Origin: Desulfoarculaceae bacterium
Lineage (GTDB): Bacteria; Desulfobacterota; Desulfobulbia; Desulfobulbales; Desulfocapsaceae
DNA length: 64,000 bases
NCBI GenBank assembly: GCA_019429465.1
Contig: JAHYIV010000002.1
Span: forward strand, 99,143 to 163,142
Reading direction: 5' to 3'
Part shown: piece by piece, positions 31,281-40,124 of the stretch
How positions within the stretch are numbered: position 1 is the first letter of the stretch
How the letters are laid out: each line of letters opens with the position of its first letter
Translations under genes and position numbers: made by a program
The notes under the pieces: model-generated
Databases searched by the model: none
The model's input: only the letters and a program-made list of their open reading frames with translations
What the model was told of the DNA's origin: nothing

Positions 31281-32411
31281 TTAAACCTTTCCTCCTTGAA
31301 TCCTGGCCACAGCCTCAAAAGCCAGACCTGAAACGGTATAGTTAACACATTCTGCATCTTCCCAGATCGAAAACTCAGCCATGTCATCGGTAAGCGCCAC
31401 CAGCTGACTTTCAACCTCTGTTGCCTTGATACGGCCCAGCAGACGGGCAACCTGACCGCGTATGGCAGGATCGGGATGATTCATAAAATGGAACAGATTG
31501 TAAAAAGGGGTTTCACGGATCAGATCCGGCCGCACCCTGGCTATCTTGCTGAGCGCCCAGATAACCTGGCTCTGTGTAGAGCTGTCCCCCATATAATTCA
31601 AGAGATGACGGGTAAAGGCACCAAAAATATCAGGTCGCCCGGCAATAACCTCTCCCAGAGTCTCTATCATACCCCAAGGGGTAGCGGCGGAATCAGAACA
31701 GGCCTCAAAAAGCCGGTGCAGCAGTTCTGCCACCTGCCCCGGCTCCCTGCTGGCGACCCGGGAGGCGACCTGCCCGATAACCCAGGCAATCTGCCATCGC
31801 TGCTGCTCGTCTGCTACATACAACAATCGCTGCAGCAGGCGCAGGGTCTTCTTATCATCAAGACCCAGGGCGACAAGGCTATCGATATCGCCAAGATCAG
31901 CGTATCGTTTTACATCCTGCTTGGTGGCCTTAATCCGTTTCCTCTTCGGATCAAGAACAGTTTCCATGGCAATGGGGTTCTGCTCTGCTCCGACATTGAG
32001 CAAACTGGCCTGGGCCGTTTTTTTCTCTTTGACCCGTTTGGAGATCTCGGTGATGGCCGTGTGCAGACGAACAAAATAAAGGATTCCCCGTACCGGCCGA
32101 CCGTCAAGATTTCTGGTATTGACCACCTGATGGGTCAACTCATCATAATCTTCCACCCGGCCAGTCAGATAATCATCTTCAGGCAACAGATCCCAGGCAA
32201 AATCCCAGTTATTGTCACAGGCCAGGACCAGCGTCTCAACTATGGCCGACCCGATATTATGGCCGGTTGGGTCACTGCTATACACCGCTCCGCACTGACA
32301 ACGTCCCACCTTGAACTCATGCATCTTCCGCTCTATGGCATCCGTCGCCCGCCCAACCTTCTGACCGCAAAAAGGGCACCACGGTGGTGTTGTTATTCGT
32401 TGCTTACTCAT
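31281..32411 (-). CDS. zinc-ribbon plus HEAT-like repeat protein (DVU0298-like)
   Basis: A 376-aa protein. The N-terminus holds a four-cysteine zinc-ribbon-like motif (C12, C15, C38, C40). A middle domain of unknown type follows, with a basic linker near residue 150. The last ~200 residues are alpha-helical repeats of HEAT type, such as WQIAWVIGQVASRVAS, QSQVIWALSKIARVRPD and IRGQVARLLGRIKATEVE. From memory this resembles the family named after Desulfovibrio DVU0298, found largely in sulfate-reducing bacteria; I could not check that. It sits between two TPR genes in one transcription unit, suggesting a scaffold or assembly complex. Confidence 0.8.
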   Translation of the reverse strand: MSKQRITTPPWCPFCGQKVGRATDAIERKMHEFKVGRCQCGAVYSSDPTGHNIGSAIVETLVLACDNNWDFAWDLLPEDDYLTGRVEDYDELTHQVVNTRNLDGRPVRGILYFVRLHTAITEISKRVKEKKTAQASLLNVGAEQNPIAMETVLDPKRKRIKATKQDVKRYADLGDIDSLVALGLDDKKTLRLLQRLLYVADEQQRWQIAWVIGQVASRVASREPGQVAELLHRLFEACSDSAATPWGMIETLGEVIAGRPDIFGAFTRHLLNYMGDSSTQSQVIWALSKIARVRPDLIRETPFYNLFHFMNHPDPAIRGQVARLLGRIKATEVESQLVALTDDMAEFSIWEDAECVNYTVSGLAFEAVARIQGGKV

Positions 32412-32445
32412 AAAATATCAGCTCATTACCAGTCGCGTTCTTGTC

Positions 32446-33075
32446 TTATGCCAACTCTTGGGTGAGACGATTGACAAAATTCGGATCCACGGAATAGCCA
32501 AGCTCTCTCGCCTTCTCCATATGCTCTTTGGACGCTTTTAACTCTCCACTGAAGAAAAGGGCCACCGCCAGATTATTCTGGGCCAGAGGGGAGTCAGGGT
32601 CGAGTTCCACCCCCCTGAGAGCCGACTTAAGAGCCCTCTCATCCTCACCTTTCATGGTCAGAACCGAGGTCATATTCACCCACACGGTACCCAGCTTTGG
32701 ATCATACTGTAAGGCCTTATCATATGCCGCTATGGCCTTATCAAGTTCGTTGCGCTGCTGCCAGATCAGGCCCAAATTGGCATGGGCCTGAGCGGTCTCG
32801 GGCATGACCCTGATCGCCTCTTCATTCAGCTCCTGGGCCTTGGCTACATCCCCTTTACTGAAATAGATGGCTCCCAGGTTGATCATGCTCTCACCACTCA
32901 TGGGATCAATGGCGATGGCCCGCTCAAGCATTTTTATGGCGTCATCCACGCGCCCGGCCTTCAAATAAACAAGTCCCAGATGATGATGCGCCATCACGTT
33001 ATTGGGACTCTGCTGACATTTCTTTTCAAACTCTTCAATGATCTTTGGTAAATTTTCCTGCAACTGTTCCGACAT
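32446..33075 (-). CDS. TPR-repeat protein
   Basis: A 209-aa soluble protein made almost wholly of canonical 34-residue TPR units. They include NNVMAHHHLGLVYLKAGRVD near 25, SMINLGAIYFSKGDVAKAQE near 63, AQAHANLGLIWQQRNELDKA near 95 and PLAQNNLAVALFFSGELKAS near 163. No catalytic domain, signal peptide or membrane helix is seen. It leads the TPR / zinc-ribbon-HEAT / TPR trio, with a 34-bp gap to the next gene and a possible promoter at 33260-33287. It is probably an interaction scaffold; its partner is unknown. Confidence 0.85.
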   Translation of the reverse strand: MSEQLQENLPKIIEEFEKKCQQSPNNVMAHHHLGLVYLKAGRVDDAIKMLERAIAIDPMSGESMINLGAIYFSKGDVAKAQELNEEAIRVMPETAQAHANLGLIWQQRNELDKAIAAYDKALQYDPKLGTVWVNMTSVLTMKGEDERALKSALRGVELDPDSPLAQNNLAVALFFSGELKASKEHMEKARELGYSVDPNFVNRLTQELA

Positions 33076-33259
33076 AACACCACCTCAATAAACTCTATTC
33101 AGACAGGTCGCCACCATCCACAGATACCCAGTTATCAGATATCGGCATGACAGCCGCCTTTATTATTTTATCTTTGATACACTCCGGCAAGCCACATAGA
33201 TGACCTCACAAATTGCCGCTAGCAGAAGCAGCTCTTTTTTAAGTCATTAAATCGCACCT

Positions 33260-33287
33260 ACTATAGACACCTTCAACGCACTTGCAA
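33260..33287 (-). promoter_or_regulatory. possible promoter for the TPR/HEAT trio
   Basis: On the minus strand TTGCAA (33282-33287), a 16-nt spacer and TATAGT (33260-33265) lie about 185 bp upstream of the first TPR gene, in the ribF-TPR gap (33076-33364). The rest of that gap shows no gene. Match quality is moderate. Confidence 0.4.
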
Positions 33288-33364
33288 GGAGAAAATCCAT
33301 CCAACGATGATTAACAAAAGTAGAACCAGCCCTTGAACTTCTCGTCCTTGTTCACCTCTCGGCA

Positions 33365-34336
33365 TCAGCTATTAAACTTTTCCTCACAGGAAAGGGTCAA
33401 TTCATTCTGCTGCGCCTCCAGTACCCGCTTGGCCTGGGCCACGTCACGGCCGATCTGGGCGGCGAGCTCCTGAACACCTGAAAATTTCTGCTCTCCGCGC
33501 AAGTACTGCAGCAGATTCACCTTGATGGGCTTCCCGTATATGTCTTGATCAAAATCAAAGATATGGGCCTCTGCCACCAGCTTCTCTTCGCCAAAGGTGG
33601 GATTATAGCCGATGTTCAAGACCCCCCCGTAACATTTGCCTTCACAGATCACCTGGCTCACATAGACACCGATTCTGGGAATGAGATCTTCCGGATCCAG
33701 GCACAGATTGGCCGTGGGAAAACCTATCTCCTTGCTGCCGCGCTGTTTTCCTACCTGGACCTCACCACGGATCTGATAGAAACGGCCAAGAAGCCTGCGG
33801 GCATCCGCCATCCTGCCCTCAACTATCATTTCTCGTATCTTGGTTGAGCTGACCAGCATCCCGTTTTCATAATGAGCATCGACCACCGTTACCGGAAACC
33901 CTTTTTCCTGTCCCTGTTTTTGCAAAAAAGGAATATCTCCAGCCCTGTCCTTGCCAAAGGCATAATCATAGCCGACCACCAGTTCTTTGACCCCTATCCG
34001 TCCTTTAAGGATCTCATCGACAAAATGGACCGCTGGAGTGGCAGCAAACTGGAGGGTAAAGGGCACAATCACCAGGACATCAATCCCGGCATGACCGATC
34101 AGCTCTATCTTCTGGGCACAGGTGGAGATAAGCTTGATCCCCTCCGGTCGGAGAACCTGTAACGGATGAGGATCAAAGGTTATGGCCACACTGGTCCCAT
34201 GATGGCGGTACGCCTTTTGCACCACCTCCGCAAACAACATCTGATGACCAAGATGGACCCCGTCAAAGTTACCGATGGTAACACAGGCGTAGGGAAAGGT
34301 CTTGTTGATAGCCTCAATTTCTCTGAAAATTTCCAT
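33365..34336 (-). CDS. ribF: bifunctional riboflavin kinase / FAD synthetase
   Basis: RibF phosphorylates riboflavin to FMN and adenylates FMN to FAD. The 323-aa product has the N-terminal nucleotidyltransferase-type FAD synthetase domain with GNFDGVHLGHQ near residues 22-32 and the STKIREM loop near 165. The C-terminal riboflavin kinase domain (about 180-305) carries the GFPTANL motif. Length and order are standard. It stands apart from the ribE-ribBA-ribH genes and is separated from the following TPR gene by 289 bp. Confidence 0.96.
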   Translation of the reverse strand: MEIFREIEAINKTFPYACVTIGNFDGVHLGHQMLFAEVVQKAYRHHGTSVAITFDPHPLQVLRPEGIKLISTCAQKIELIGHAGIDVLVIVPFTLQFAATPAVHFVDEILKGRIGVKELVVGYDYAFGKDRAGDIPFLQKQGQEKGFPVTVVDAHYENGMLVSSTKIREMIVEGRMADARRLLGRFYQIRGEVQVGKQRGSKEIGFPTANLCLDPEDLIPRIGVYVSQVICEGKCYGGVLNIGYNPTFGEEKLVAEAHIFDFDQDIYGKPIKVNLLQYLRGEQKFSGVQELAAQIGRDVAQAKRVLEAQQNELTLSCEEKFNS

Positions 34337-34384
34337 TACACCCTGCGTCCTTCTCTTTTTTTTTAGCCTGCCGCCAAGAAAGTC

Positions 34385-34413
34385 TTGACAAAAAACGTCC
34401 AGACAAGCATATT
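34385..34413 (+). promoter_or_regulatory. probable promoter for tRNA-Leu
   Basis: TTGACA (34385-34390) with a 17-nt spacer and CATATT (34408-34413) lies 11 bp before the mature 5' end of tRNA-Leu. The -35 is perfect and the -10 weak. A transcription start would fall just before the tRNA. Confidence 0.5.
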
Positions 34414-34424
34414 GTCATCGTTGT

Positions 34425-34510
34425 GCCGTAGTGGCGGAATGGCAGACGCGCTAGGTTCAGGTCCTAGTGGGGGTTTCCCCGTGGAAGTTCGAGTCTTCTC
34501 TACGGTACCA
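34425..34510 (+). tRNA. tRNA-Leu (anticodon CAG)
   Basis: An 86-nt class II tRNA with a long variable arm (GTGGGGGTTTCCCCGT region). The anticodon stem CTAGG/CCTAG surrounds TTCAGGT, giving CAG. Acceptor GCCGTAG pairs with CTACGGT through a terminal G-U pair, and CCA is encoded. A terminator follows within 10 bp. Confidence 0.95.
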
Positions 34511-34518
34511 AATTGATT

Positions 34519-34557
34519 AAAGGGTTACGATCCACAAGGGTTGTAACCCTTTTTTTA
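34519..34557 (+). terminator. terminator after tRNA-Leu
   Basis: A stem AAGGGTTAC / GTAACCCTT followed by a run of seven T. It makes tRNA-Leu a monocistronic unit. Confidence 0.85.
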
Positions 34558-34559
34558 TT

Positions 34560-34908
34560 TTCCGCCCCCTTCCCCCTCTCTTCCTGCCTGCTCACAGATA
34601 TCAGACCAGCCTGTGTCGTATAGCACGAAACGGACTTTCCCGCAATCCTGACAGCACCCCTGTCTCTTCTCTGCCCCCTGACAAACAGCCACGACAACCA
34701 ATCCACTATTTGCCAAAAGGGCCTCCAGTGGCTAAAGTCCTAACATCAAGAAGCACCGTCGACTCCTTTCTGCTCCCGTTGCTTGACTTATTATCTCTTG
34801 CTGTCGTTCCAAAATAGCTGCAATAGTGAAATTGAACGATCCGCCTAAAGGGCTGCGGCCACATGGTCAAAGACAGAACGGTTCTTTCATAACGGCCCCT
34901 CAACAGAT
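34560..34908 (+). other. intergenic region before the rhomboid gene
   Basis: About 350 bp with no supported gene, no clear hairpin and no consensus promoter. Short frames on the minus strand here lack ribosome sites and recognisable sequence. Confidence 0.5.
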
Positions 34909-35811
34909 ATGAGATCTCAACCAAAAATAACTCCGGATCTTTGCATCCTCACTACAGACCAGGAAGAGACAGCCATTACCTGGAACCTGGTGCTATCAGC
35001 GGTCGAGATCCCGCACATTGTTCGCTATGACAACAACAACTGGCAGCTTCTGGTGATGGCCGACAAAGAGCTGCTGGCAATCCATGAACTGGAAAGCTAC
35101 TTCACGGAAAATAAAGACTGGCCTCCAACCCCGCCGACACCTGACAACGACTTTGTCCCTCTACTGCAACCCCCGACCCTGCTCCTGATCGGTGGACTGA
35201 TCCTCTTTTTCTCCATAACAGGCCCCTGGGAAAAACACTCAGTCTGGTTTGCGCAGGGGGCTGGTAACGGGGCACGCATACTCCAGGACGGAGAATGGTG
35301 GCGCCTGTTGACCGCCCTTACCCTGCATGCCGACACTGTTCATCTGCTGGGCAACTGCTTCATTGGCGGCGTGCTCATTCATTTTTTCTGCCGACTTACC
35401 GGCACTGGCCTTGGACTCTTCGCCATGCTTCTCTCCGCCGGTTTCGGTAATCTGATCAACACCCTTATTCGTGGCCCGGAACATCAGTTCGTCGGGTTTT
35501 CGACAGCGGTGTTTGCAGTCATCGGCATGCTGGCCGTCCTCACCCATCAGGGCCGAAAGAAATTCACTGGCCGCCATTTTCTCATCCCAGTCATGGCGGG
35601 GATGGCGCTTCTGGCCATGCTGGGAAGCTCCGGTGAACGCACAGACCTCGGCGCCCATCTTTTCGGCTTGTTCTGCGGTCTGATTTTCGGACAATTTCTT
35701 AGCCGCGAACCGCTCCACAGCCTGCGCCATTCTCTTTTATTCCAGACTGTCTGTTTCCTCCTTTTTCTGTCCCTGCTCATTGGCAGTTGGCTGCTGGCCC
35801 TTCAGCTGTAA
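34909..35811 (+). CDS. rhomboid-family intramembrane serine protease, variant GxST motif
   Basis: Rhomboids cleave transmembrane substrates inside the bilayer. The 300-aa protein has a soluble N-terminal domain of ~85 residues that may be a small alpha/beta domain. Six or so hydrophobic helices follow (about 88-103, 145-160, 165-182, 197-212, 224-240, 247-262, 277-296). The conserved H145-LLG-N149 pair, Ser198 and His250 (GAHLFGLFCG) are present, so the Ser-His dyad is intact. The usual GxSG motif reads G196-F-S198-T199 instead. There is no clear Shine-Dalgarno. It is likely active but unusual; the substrate is unknown. Confidence 0.85.
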   Translation: MRSQPKITPDLCILTTDQEETAITWNLVLSAVEIPHIVRYDNNNWQLLVMADKELLAIHELESYFTENKDWPPTPPTPDNDFVPLLQPPTLLLIGGLILFFSITGPWEKHSVWFAQGAGNGARILQDGEWWRLLTALTLHADTVHLLGNCFIGGVLIHFFCRLTGTGLGLFAMLLSAGFGNLINTLIRGPEHQFVGFSTAVFAVIGMLAVLTHQGRKKFTGRHFLIPVMAGMALLAMLGSSGERTDLGAHLFGLFCGLIFGQFLSREPLHSLRHSLLFQTVCFLLFLSLLIGSWLLALQL

Positions 35812-35830
35812 CTTTTTTCTCCAAGTTTTC

Positions 35831-35858
35831 TTGACAATATGAATTACCCTTGTATCTT
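35831..35858 (+). promoter_or_regulatory. probable promoter for hflKC
   Basis: TTGACA (35831-35836), a 16-nt spacer and TATCTT (35853-35858) lie 131 bp before hflK in the gap after the rhomboid gene. The leader to hflK (35870-35989) has no open frame. An AGGAG Shine-Dalgarno precedes hflK. Confidence 0.5.
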
Positions 35859-35989
35859 ATACAGATATTTTCCCTCTCGACTTGTACTCCTTCAGAAAAA
35901 GCTTAATTCATTAACTCATTTGACCACAATATAAAAATACGCGGAAGGTAGCCCCTTCCACTCTACAACCATAACAGGAGAACAAATCT

Positions 35990-37117
35990 ATGTCCAACCA
36001 GGATCAACAGCCTCCATGGGGTCAGAAAAGAAAACCCCAGACCCCTGAAGAATGGGTGGCCCTCGTCATAAAAAAGATCCAAGAATACTTCTCGGATGCA
36101 AAAAAAACGACCGCCAGTGGTTCAGGGCAGGGTACTCCTTCTCAGCCAGCCAATCCCCTGGCCGGAATCGCCAAAATTCTGACCTTCGTCGTGGTCATCC
36201 TGGTTCTTCAAGCCATTTACGCCTCTTTCTACAAGATCTCCCCTGGTGAAGTAGGTGTTGTCCTCCGCCTGGGAGAGTACTCCCGCACCACGCAGCCAGG
36301 GCTGCGCTTCAAGTTTCCCCTGATCGACACCTTGTACAAGGTGGACGTCGAACAGATCCGCAAAGAAGAGTTCGGTTTCCGCAGCCGCACCCCTGGACAG
36401 CTAAGCTCCTTTGAACGAGCCGGCTTTGAGATGGAATCACTGATGCTCACGGCTGACACCAACGTGATCAACGTCTCCTGGATCGTCCAGTACCGGGTCA
36501 ACGACCCTCTCAACTTTCTCTTTAAGGTCAAAGACGTACGTCAGGCGGTGCGTGACATCTCAGAGAGCATCACCAGACGGGTGGTCGGCAACATGGATTT
36601 TGACTATGTCCTCGGCAATCGGGATCTCCTGGCAGCAGATGCAAAAAACGAACTGCAGGCGCAACTGGATAAGCTGGAGGCAGGAATCTCAATCGGCACC
36701 GTCCAGTTTCAGGACATCAACCCTCCCGAACCGGTGAAACCGGCATTCAATGAGGTCAATGAGGCGGACCAGGACATGAAACGGTTGGTCAATGAGGCAG
36801 AAGAGACCTACAACAGGGTCATCCCCAAGGCCCGTGGCGAGGCAAAAAACATGGTGGAAGTATCCCATGGTTATGCCACGGCCAGGGTCAATGAGGCCGA
36901 GGGCGAAACCGGACGTTTCCTGGACATCCTCAAGGAATACAAAAACGCCCCGGATGTCACCCGCAGACGCATGTATCTGGAGGCCATGCAGGCAATCATG
37001 CCTGAAGTGGCATCTGTCTACGTTATTGACGAAGACCAGAAGTCGCCGCTGCCCCTGCTCAACCTCTCCGCCACTCAAGGGATTACAGGCCCCAAACCAA
37101 CACAACAAGGAAACTAA
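35990..37117 (+). CDS. hflK: FtsH protease modulator HflK
   Basis: HflK is a band-7/SPFH protein that with HflC forms a cage around the membrane protease FtsH. The 375-aa product has a polar, Gln/Pro-rich cytoplasmic N-terminus and one membrane helix (about residues 61-80). The SPFH domain follows (GVVLRLGEYSRTTQPGLRFK near 87-106, RRVVGNMDFDYVLGNRDLL near 197-215) with a charged helical C-terminus ending in a Gln/Asn-rich tail. It overlaps nothing and stops 1 bp before hflC, the standard hflKC operon. Confidence 0.96.
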   Translation: MSNQDQQPPWGQKRKPQTPEEWVALVIKKIQEYFSDAKKTTASGSGQGTPSQPANPLAGIAKILTFVVVILVLQAIYASFYKISPGEVGVVLRLGEYSRTTQPGLRFKFPLIDTLYKVDVEQIRKEEFGFRSRTPGQLSSFERAGFEMESLMLTADTNVINVSWIVQYRVNDPLNFLFKVKDVRQAVRDISESITRRVVGNMDFDYVLGNRDLLAADAKNELQAQLDKLEAGISIGTVQFQDINPPEPVKPAFNEVNEADQDMKRLVNEAEETYNRVIPKARGEAKNMVEVSHGYATARVNEAEGETGRFLDILKEYKNAPDVTRRRMYLEAMQAIMPEVASVYVIDEDQKSPLPLLNLSATQGITGPKPTQQGN

Positions 37118-37118
37118 C

Positions 37119-38054
37119 ATGAAACAAATAGCTCAATTCTTCCTGGCCGGGCTCGTCCTCCTGGGTATTGTGATCATCTATGATGGCTTCTTTATTCTGG
37201 AAGAGGGAACGCAGGCGGTAATCACCCAGTTCGGCGCCCCGGTCGGCACCCCCAAGACCGCAGCAGGGTTGCACCTGAAGGTCCCTTTTATTCAACAGGT
37301 CAATCTGTTTGACAAAAGAATCCAGATCTGGGATGGCGACGCCAACCAGATCCCAACCGGGGATAAAACCTATGTCTATCTTGATGTCACTGCCCGCTGG
37401 CGGATCACGGATGCCCTGAAATACATGCAGGCAGTCAAGACCGAAGCCCGGGCCCAATCCATGCTCGACGATATCATTGACGGCACGGTTCGGGATTTGG
37501 TGAACAAAAATGATCTTATTGAAATCATCCGCAGCTCTGACTGGACCGCCGACACCATGACTGCACTTGATAAGGATCTAGGGAGCGCTCCCAAAAACGG
37601 CCGCGACGTGATCACCAATTACATTATTGAAACCGCAGCCAGGGCCACCCCGCAATACGGCATCGAGCTCATTGACGTCATGTTCAAGCGGGTCAACTAC
37701 ATCGAATCCGTGCGCGTCAGGGTTTACGACCGCATGATCTCGGAGAGAAAGCGTATTGCTGCCGAGAAACGCTCCACCGGCGAAGGCCAAAAGGCCGAGA
37801 TTCTCGGCACGGTTGACCGTGAGTTAAATGTTATTATCTCTACGGCCAAACGTGATGCCATCGGCATACGAGGCAAGGCCGATGCCGAGGCTTCAAGGAT
37901 CTTCGGTAATGCCTATAACCAGGATCCTGAGTTTTATTCATTTACCAAAACCCTGGAAAGTTATCAGGATATCATCGGCGACAAAACCTCTCTGGTCCTC
38001 TCCTCAAATTCTGACATCTTTCAGTATCTGAAAAGTATCGACGGCAAGAGATAA
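37119..38054 (+). CDS. hflC: FtsH protease modulator HflC
   Basis: HflC is the partner of HflK in the FtsH-regulating periplasmic complex. The 311-aa product starts MKQIAQFFLAGLVLLG, giving an N-terminal membrane anchor (about residues 6-23) followed by the SPFH domain (EEGTQAVITQFGAP) and a long helix rich in A, E, K and R (about 200-270). An AAGGAA Shine-Dalgarno lies 7 nt before the ATG at 37119. The open frame extends upstream into hflK in another frame, but that part is spurious. Confidence 0.96.
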   Translation: MKQIAQFFLAGLVLLGIVIIYDGFFILEEGTQAVITQFGAPVGTPKTAAGLHLKVPFIQQVNLFDKRIQIWDGDANQIPTGDKTYVYLDVTARWRITDALKYMQAVKTEARAQSMLDDIIDGTVRDLVNKNDLIEIIRSSDWTADTMTALDKDLGSAPKNGRDVITNYIIETAARATPQYGIELIDVMFKRVNYIESVRVRVYDRMISERKRIAAEKRSTGEGQKAEILGTVDRELNVIISTAKRDAIGIRGKADAEASRIFGNAYNQDPEFYSFTKTLESYQDIIGDKTSLVLSSNSDIFQYLKSIDGKR

Positions 38055-38082
38055 GCAGTCGTGCCCTAGTCGGTGGCCCGTC

Positions 38083-38757
38083 CTATTCGTCCGCAGCTGA
38101 CGGAGAGGACGGGCATTGTCCCGGCGTATAAGGAATACGACCCTTCTCCTGCAGAATCCTCTCCAGCTCTTCCAGCTCCTCCTCCCCTTCCAGGACATCA
38201 ATCCCCAGCTGTTCAAAACGGCAGCCACAGTAACTGAACTGCCCATCACACCAGGGACAAATCTCAATTAGACACCCCAGAAGATGTGGCTCTCCCACTG
38301 CCGCCGAGCAGACAGGACAGAACCTGGCACCGGCACTTCTCGCCGATTCATACTCTTCACAGGCCGCGAGCTCTGGATATTTCTCAAAAAAATCCTTGGC
38401 ATCGGCGTAGCCGAAAAGAGCAAGCATTTCTGGTTCAACGACTTCTTGTCCGTATTCACCAAGCAAAACCGCCTTCTGGTCAGTGGCAAGATAGAGATAG
38501 TTGTGGGTGGCACTACTGAGTCCCAGCAGGAAAATATCATCTTTTTTCTGGATAAGGGCGATCCTGACAATGGCTTCCTCGCGGATCTCGGGGAGAGATG
38601 AATAAAAAGTCCTCATAAGCCGTAAGGCAAGGGTGTCATCCCTATAGCGTTGCAGAAGATCCAGGGCTCTCTGCTGTTCACTCTCCTGCACACCGTACTG
38701 GATGAACAACTCTACTTCCTTGACAATTTTCTCTACTTTTTCAAATAACTTCATCAT
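38083..38757 (-). CDS. uncharacterised protein with C-terminal zinc-ribbon cysteines
   Basis: A 224-aa protein I do not recognise by name. The N-terminal ~100 residues look alpha-helical and charged. The middle contains a short mixed region with ATDQKAVLLGEYGQEVV. The C-terminal third carries clustered cysteines (CPVC, GCLIEICPWC and CGC) that look like two zinc knuckles, then a glutamate-rich tail. The start is one of two adjacent ATGs (38757 or 38754) after AAGGTGAG. The thiE stop codon is only 1 bp upstream, so it is coupled to thiE. Function unknown; a nucleic-acid or protein-binding role is possible. Confidence 0.75.
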   Translation of the reverse strand: MMKLFEKVEKIVKEVELFIQYGVQESEQQRALDLLQRYRDDTLALRLMRTFYSSLPEIREEAIVRIALIQKKDDIFLLGLSSATHNYLYLATDQKAVLLGEYGQEVVEPEMLALFGYADAKDFFEKYPELAACEEYESARSAGARFCPVCSAAVGEPHLLGCLIEICPWCDGQFSYCGCRFEQLGIDVLEGEEELEELERILQEKGRIPYTPGQCPSSPSAADE

Positions 38758-38758
38758 C

Positions 38759-39466
38759 TCACCTTGCATCAGGCGTAGATACGCCAATTTTCTTGATCCA
38801 CAATGCCGTCTCAGCAGCAATATCAAGAGCCTGACTGATGGCAGTCACCACAGCTATCCGCTTGACTCCCACGGCACACAATTCTTTGATATGACTCAAC
38901 TTAATTCCGCCCATCACCGTAAAAGGCAGGGAACATACCTTCGTAAATTGCCCAACGGACTGAGGGCCGATGAACTCTCGCAGCCCTTGTTTCGTAGCCG
39001 TGGTGTAGAGCGGGCCTATATTAAAATAGTCAACAGGGCAAGCCCCCCTTACCATCTTGCTTCCCAGTTCTTTAGCCTGCTCCTGAGTATTACAGGAAAG
39101 GCCGATCAAAAAATCAGGGGCCAGCTTTCTGATCTCCTCGGGTGGCAGATCATTCTGGCCAACATGCATCCCGTCGGCCTCAGCAAGAAGCGCAATATCT
39201 AATCGATCATTCATGAGAAACAGGGCCCCGGCCTCTCTAGTTTTTTCACGAAAATAGCGGGCCTTGGCCAGAAGCTCTCGATCAGTGCTCTCCTTATCCC
39301 TCAGTTGCACAATTCTGGCGCCACCGTTCAAAACCCCGTCGAGCCATTGCCGATCCGTCCTTCCTGCAGCCAGCTTCTCACAACTCACAGGATAAAGCGT
39401 CACCTCTTGCACAAATTGCCGCAGCCTTTGATGATAGAGATCATAATTCATCTCTTTTCTTTTCAT
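38759..39466 (-). CDS. thiE: thiamine phosphate synthase
   Basis: ThiE joins the pyrimidine and thiazole moieties to form thiamine monophosphate. The product is 235 aa from the chosen start MKRKEMNYDLYHQRL, preceded at 9-10 nt by AGAGG; an ATG three codons earlier is too close to it. The TIM-barrel motifs are present: VQLRDKEST near 53, FLMNDRLDIALLAEADGMHVGQNDL near 82-106, NIGPLYTT near 149 and VMGGI near 187. No TPP riboswitch is visible upstream. It is followed within 1 bp by the zinc-ribbon gene. Confidence 0.92.
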   Translation of the reverse strand: MKRKEMNYDLYHQRLRQFVQEVTLYPVSCEKLAAGRTDRQWLDGVLNGGARIVQLRDKESTDRELLAKARYFREKTREAGALFLMNDRLDIALLAEADGMHVGQNDLPPEEIRKLAPDFLIGLSCNTQEQAKELGSKMVRGACPVDYFNIGPLYTTATKQGLREFIGPQSVGQFTKVCSLPFTVMGGIKLSHIKELCAVGVKRIAVVTAISQALDIAAETALWIKKIGVSTPDAR

Positions 39467-39475
39467 TCCATTCAT

Positions 39476-40124
39476 TCCTCTGCACCTTCGGTGCTTTATT
39501 TAATTTTTTCTTTAACCCTTGAAGAACAACCTAAGCTTCTTATTTTACACCAAGAAAACAACTCTACAAAAACGGCACAGCAGAATAGTTTACTCGTTTC
39601 CATCACAAATGACATTATTTTGTAGTAATAAAGAAATAAACAGTGTAACATGTTTTAAGTTTTAAAATAAGTCTAGGCACATTCTTTTCTGTTACATACC
39701 GCTATGTTTTTCACATCGCTCAATGTCGTTAAAGTTTTTGCTGATCACTTACCAGAAGAAGTCGTTGGCACTTTCAACCATCATACTTTCTTCGGCATCA
39801 TCAAAACTCTAAAAGCTACGAGTGCTATTATTTTCCCCTCCCTTCAACAACACAAAAGCAGAACTGAAACCATGGCAAGGCCGCACGGAAAACACGGTTA
39901 TGCACCGGTCACTGTTCGATCAACAACCCAACCCCATTGACATCACAGAGCATATTCTGGTCAGAATCGAGTTTTCCTGCCTTCTGGCACATTTTTCATT
40001 TTCATAAGCCCAGAGCACACTTTTTTGATACAGAAAAACCATACGTGCCTCACCTGCTTCCAGCTAGGTTATTACTGGAACATGGACAAGCAACGAAAGC
40101 AGCAGCAATTCAAAAGGAGTTTTA
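39476..40124 (+). other. long intergenic region upstream of the DEAD-box helicase gene
   Basis: About 650 bp between divergent thiE and the helicase gene. A 78-codon frame at 39704-39940 has no ribosome site and no recognisable content, so I do not call it. The plus strand ends in a good AAAGGAG Shine-Dalgarno for the helicase. The region may contain a long cold-shock-type 5' leader, but I see no defining motif. Confidence 0.4.

Noticed and set aside
39467..39700. Possible TPP riboswitch for thiE
   Set aside because: The conserved CTGAGA-type core was not found on the minus strand.
39704..39940. 78-codon plus-strand frame upstream of the helicase gene
   Set aside because: No ribosome site, no family resemblance and no coding-like composition.
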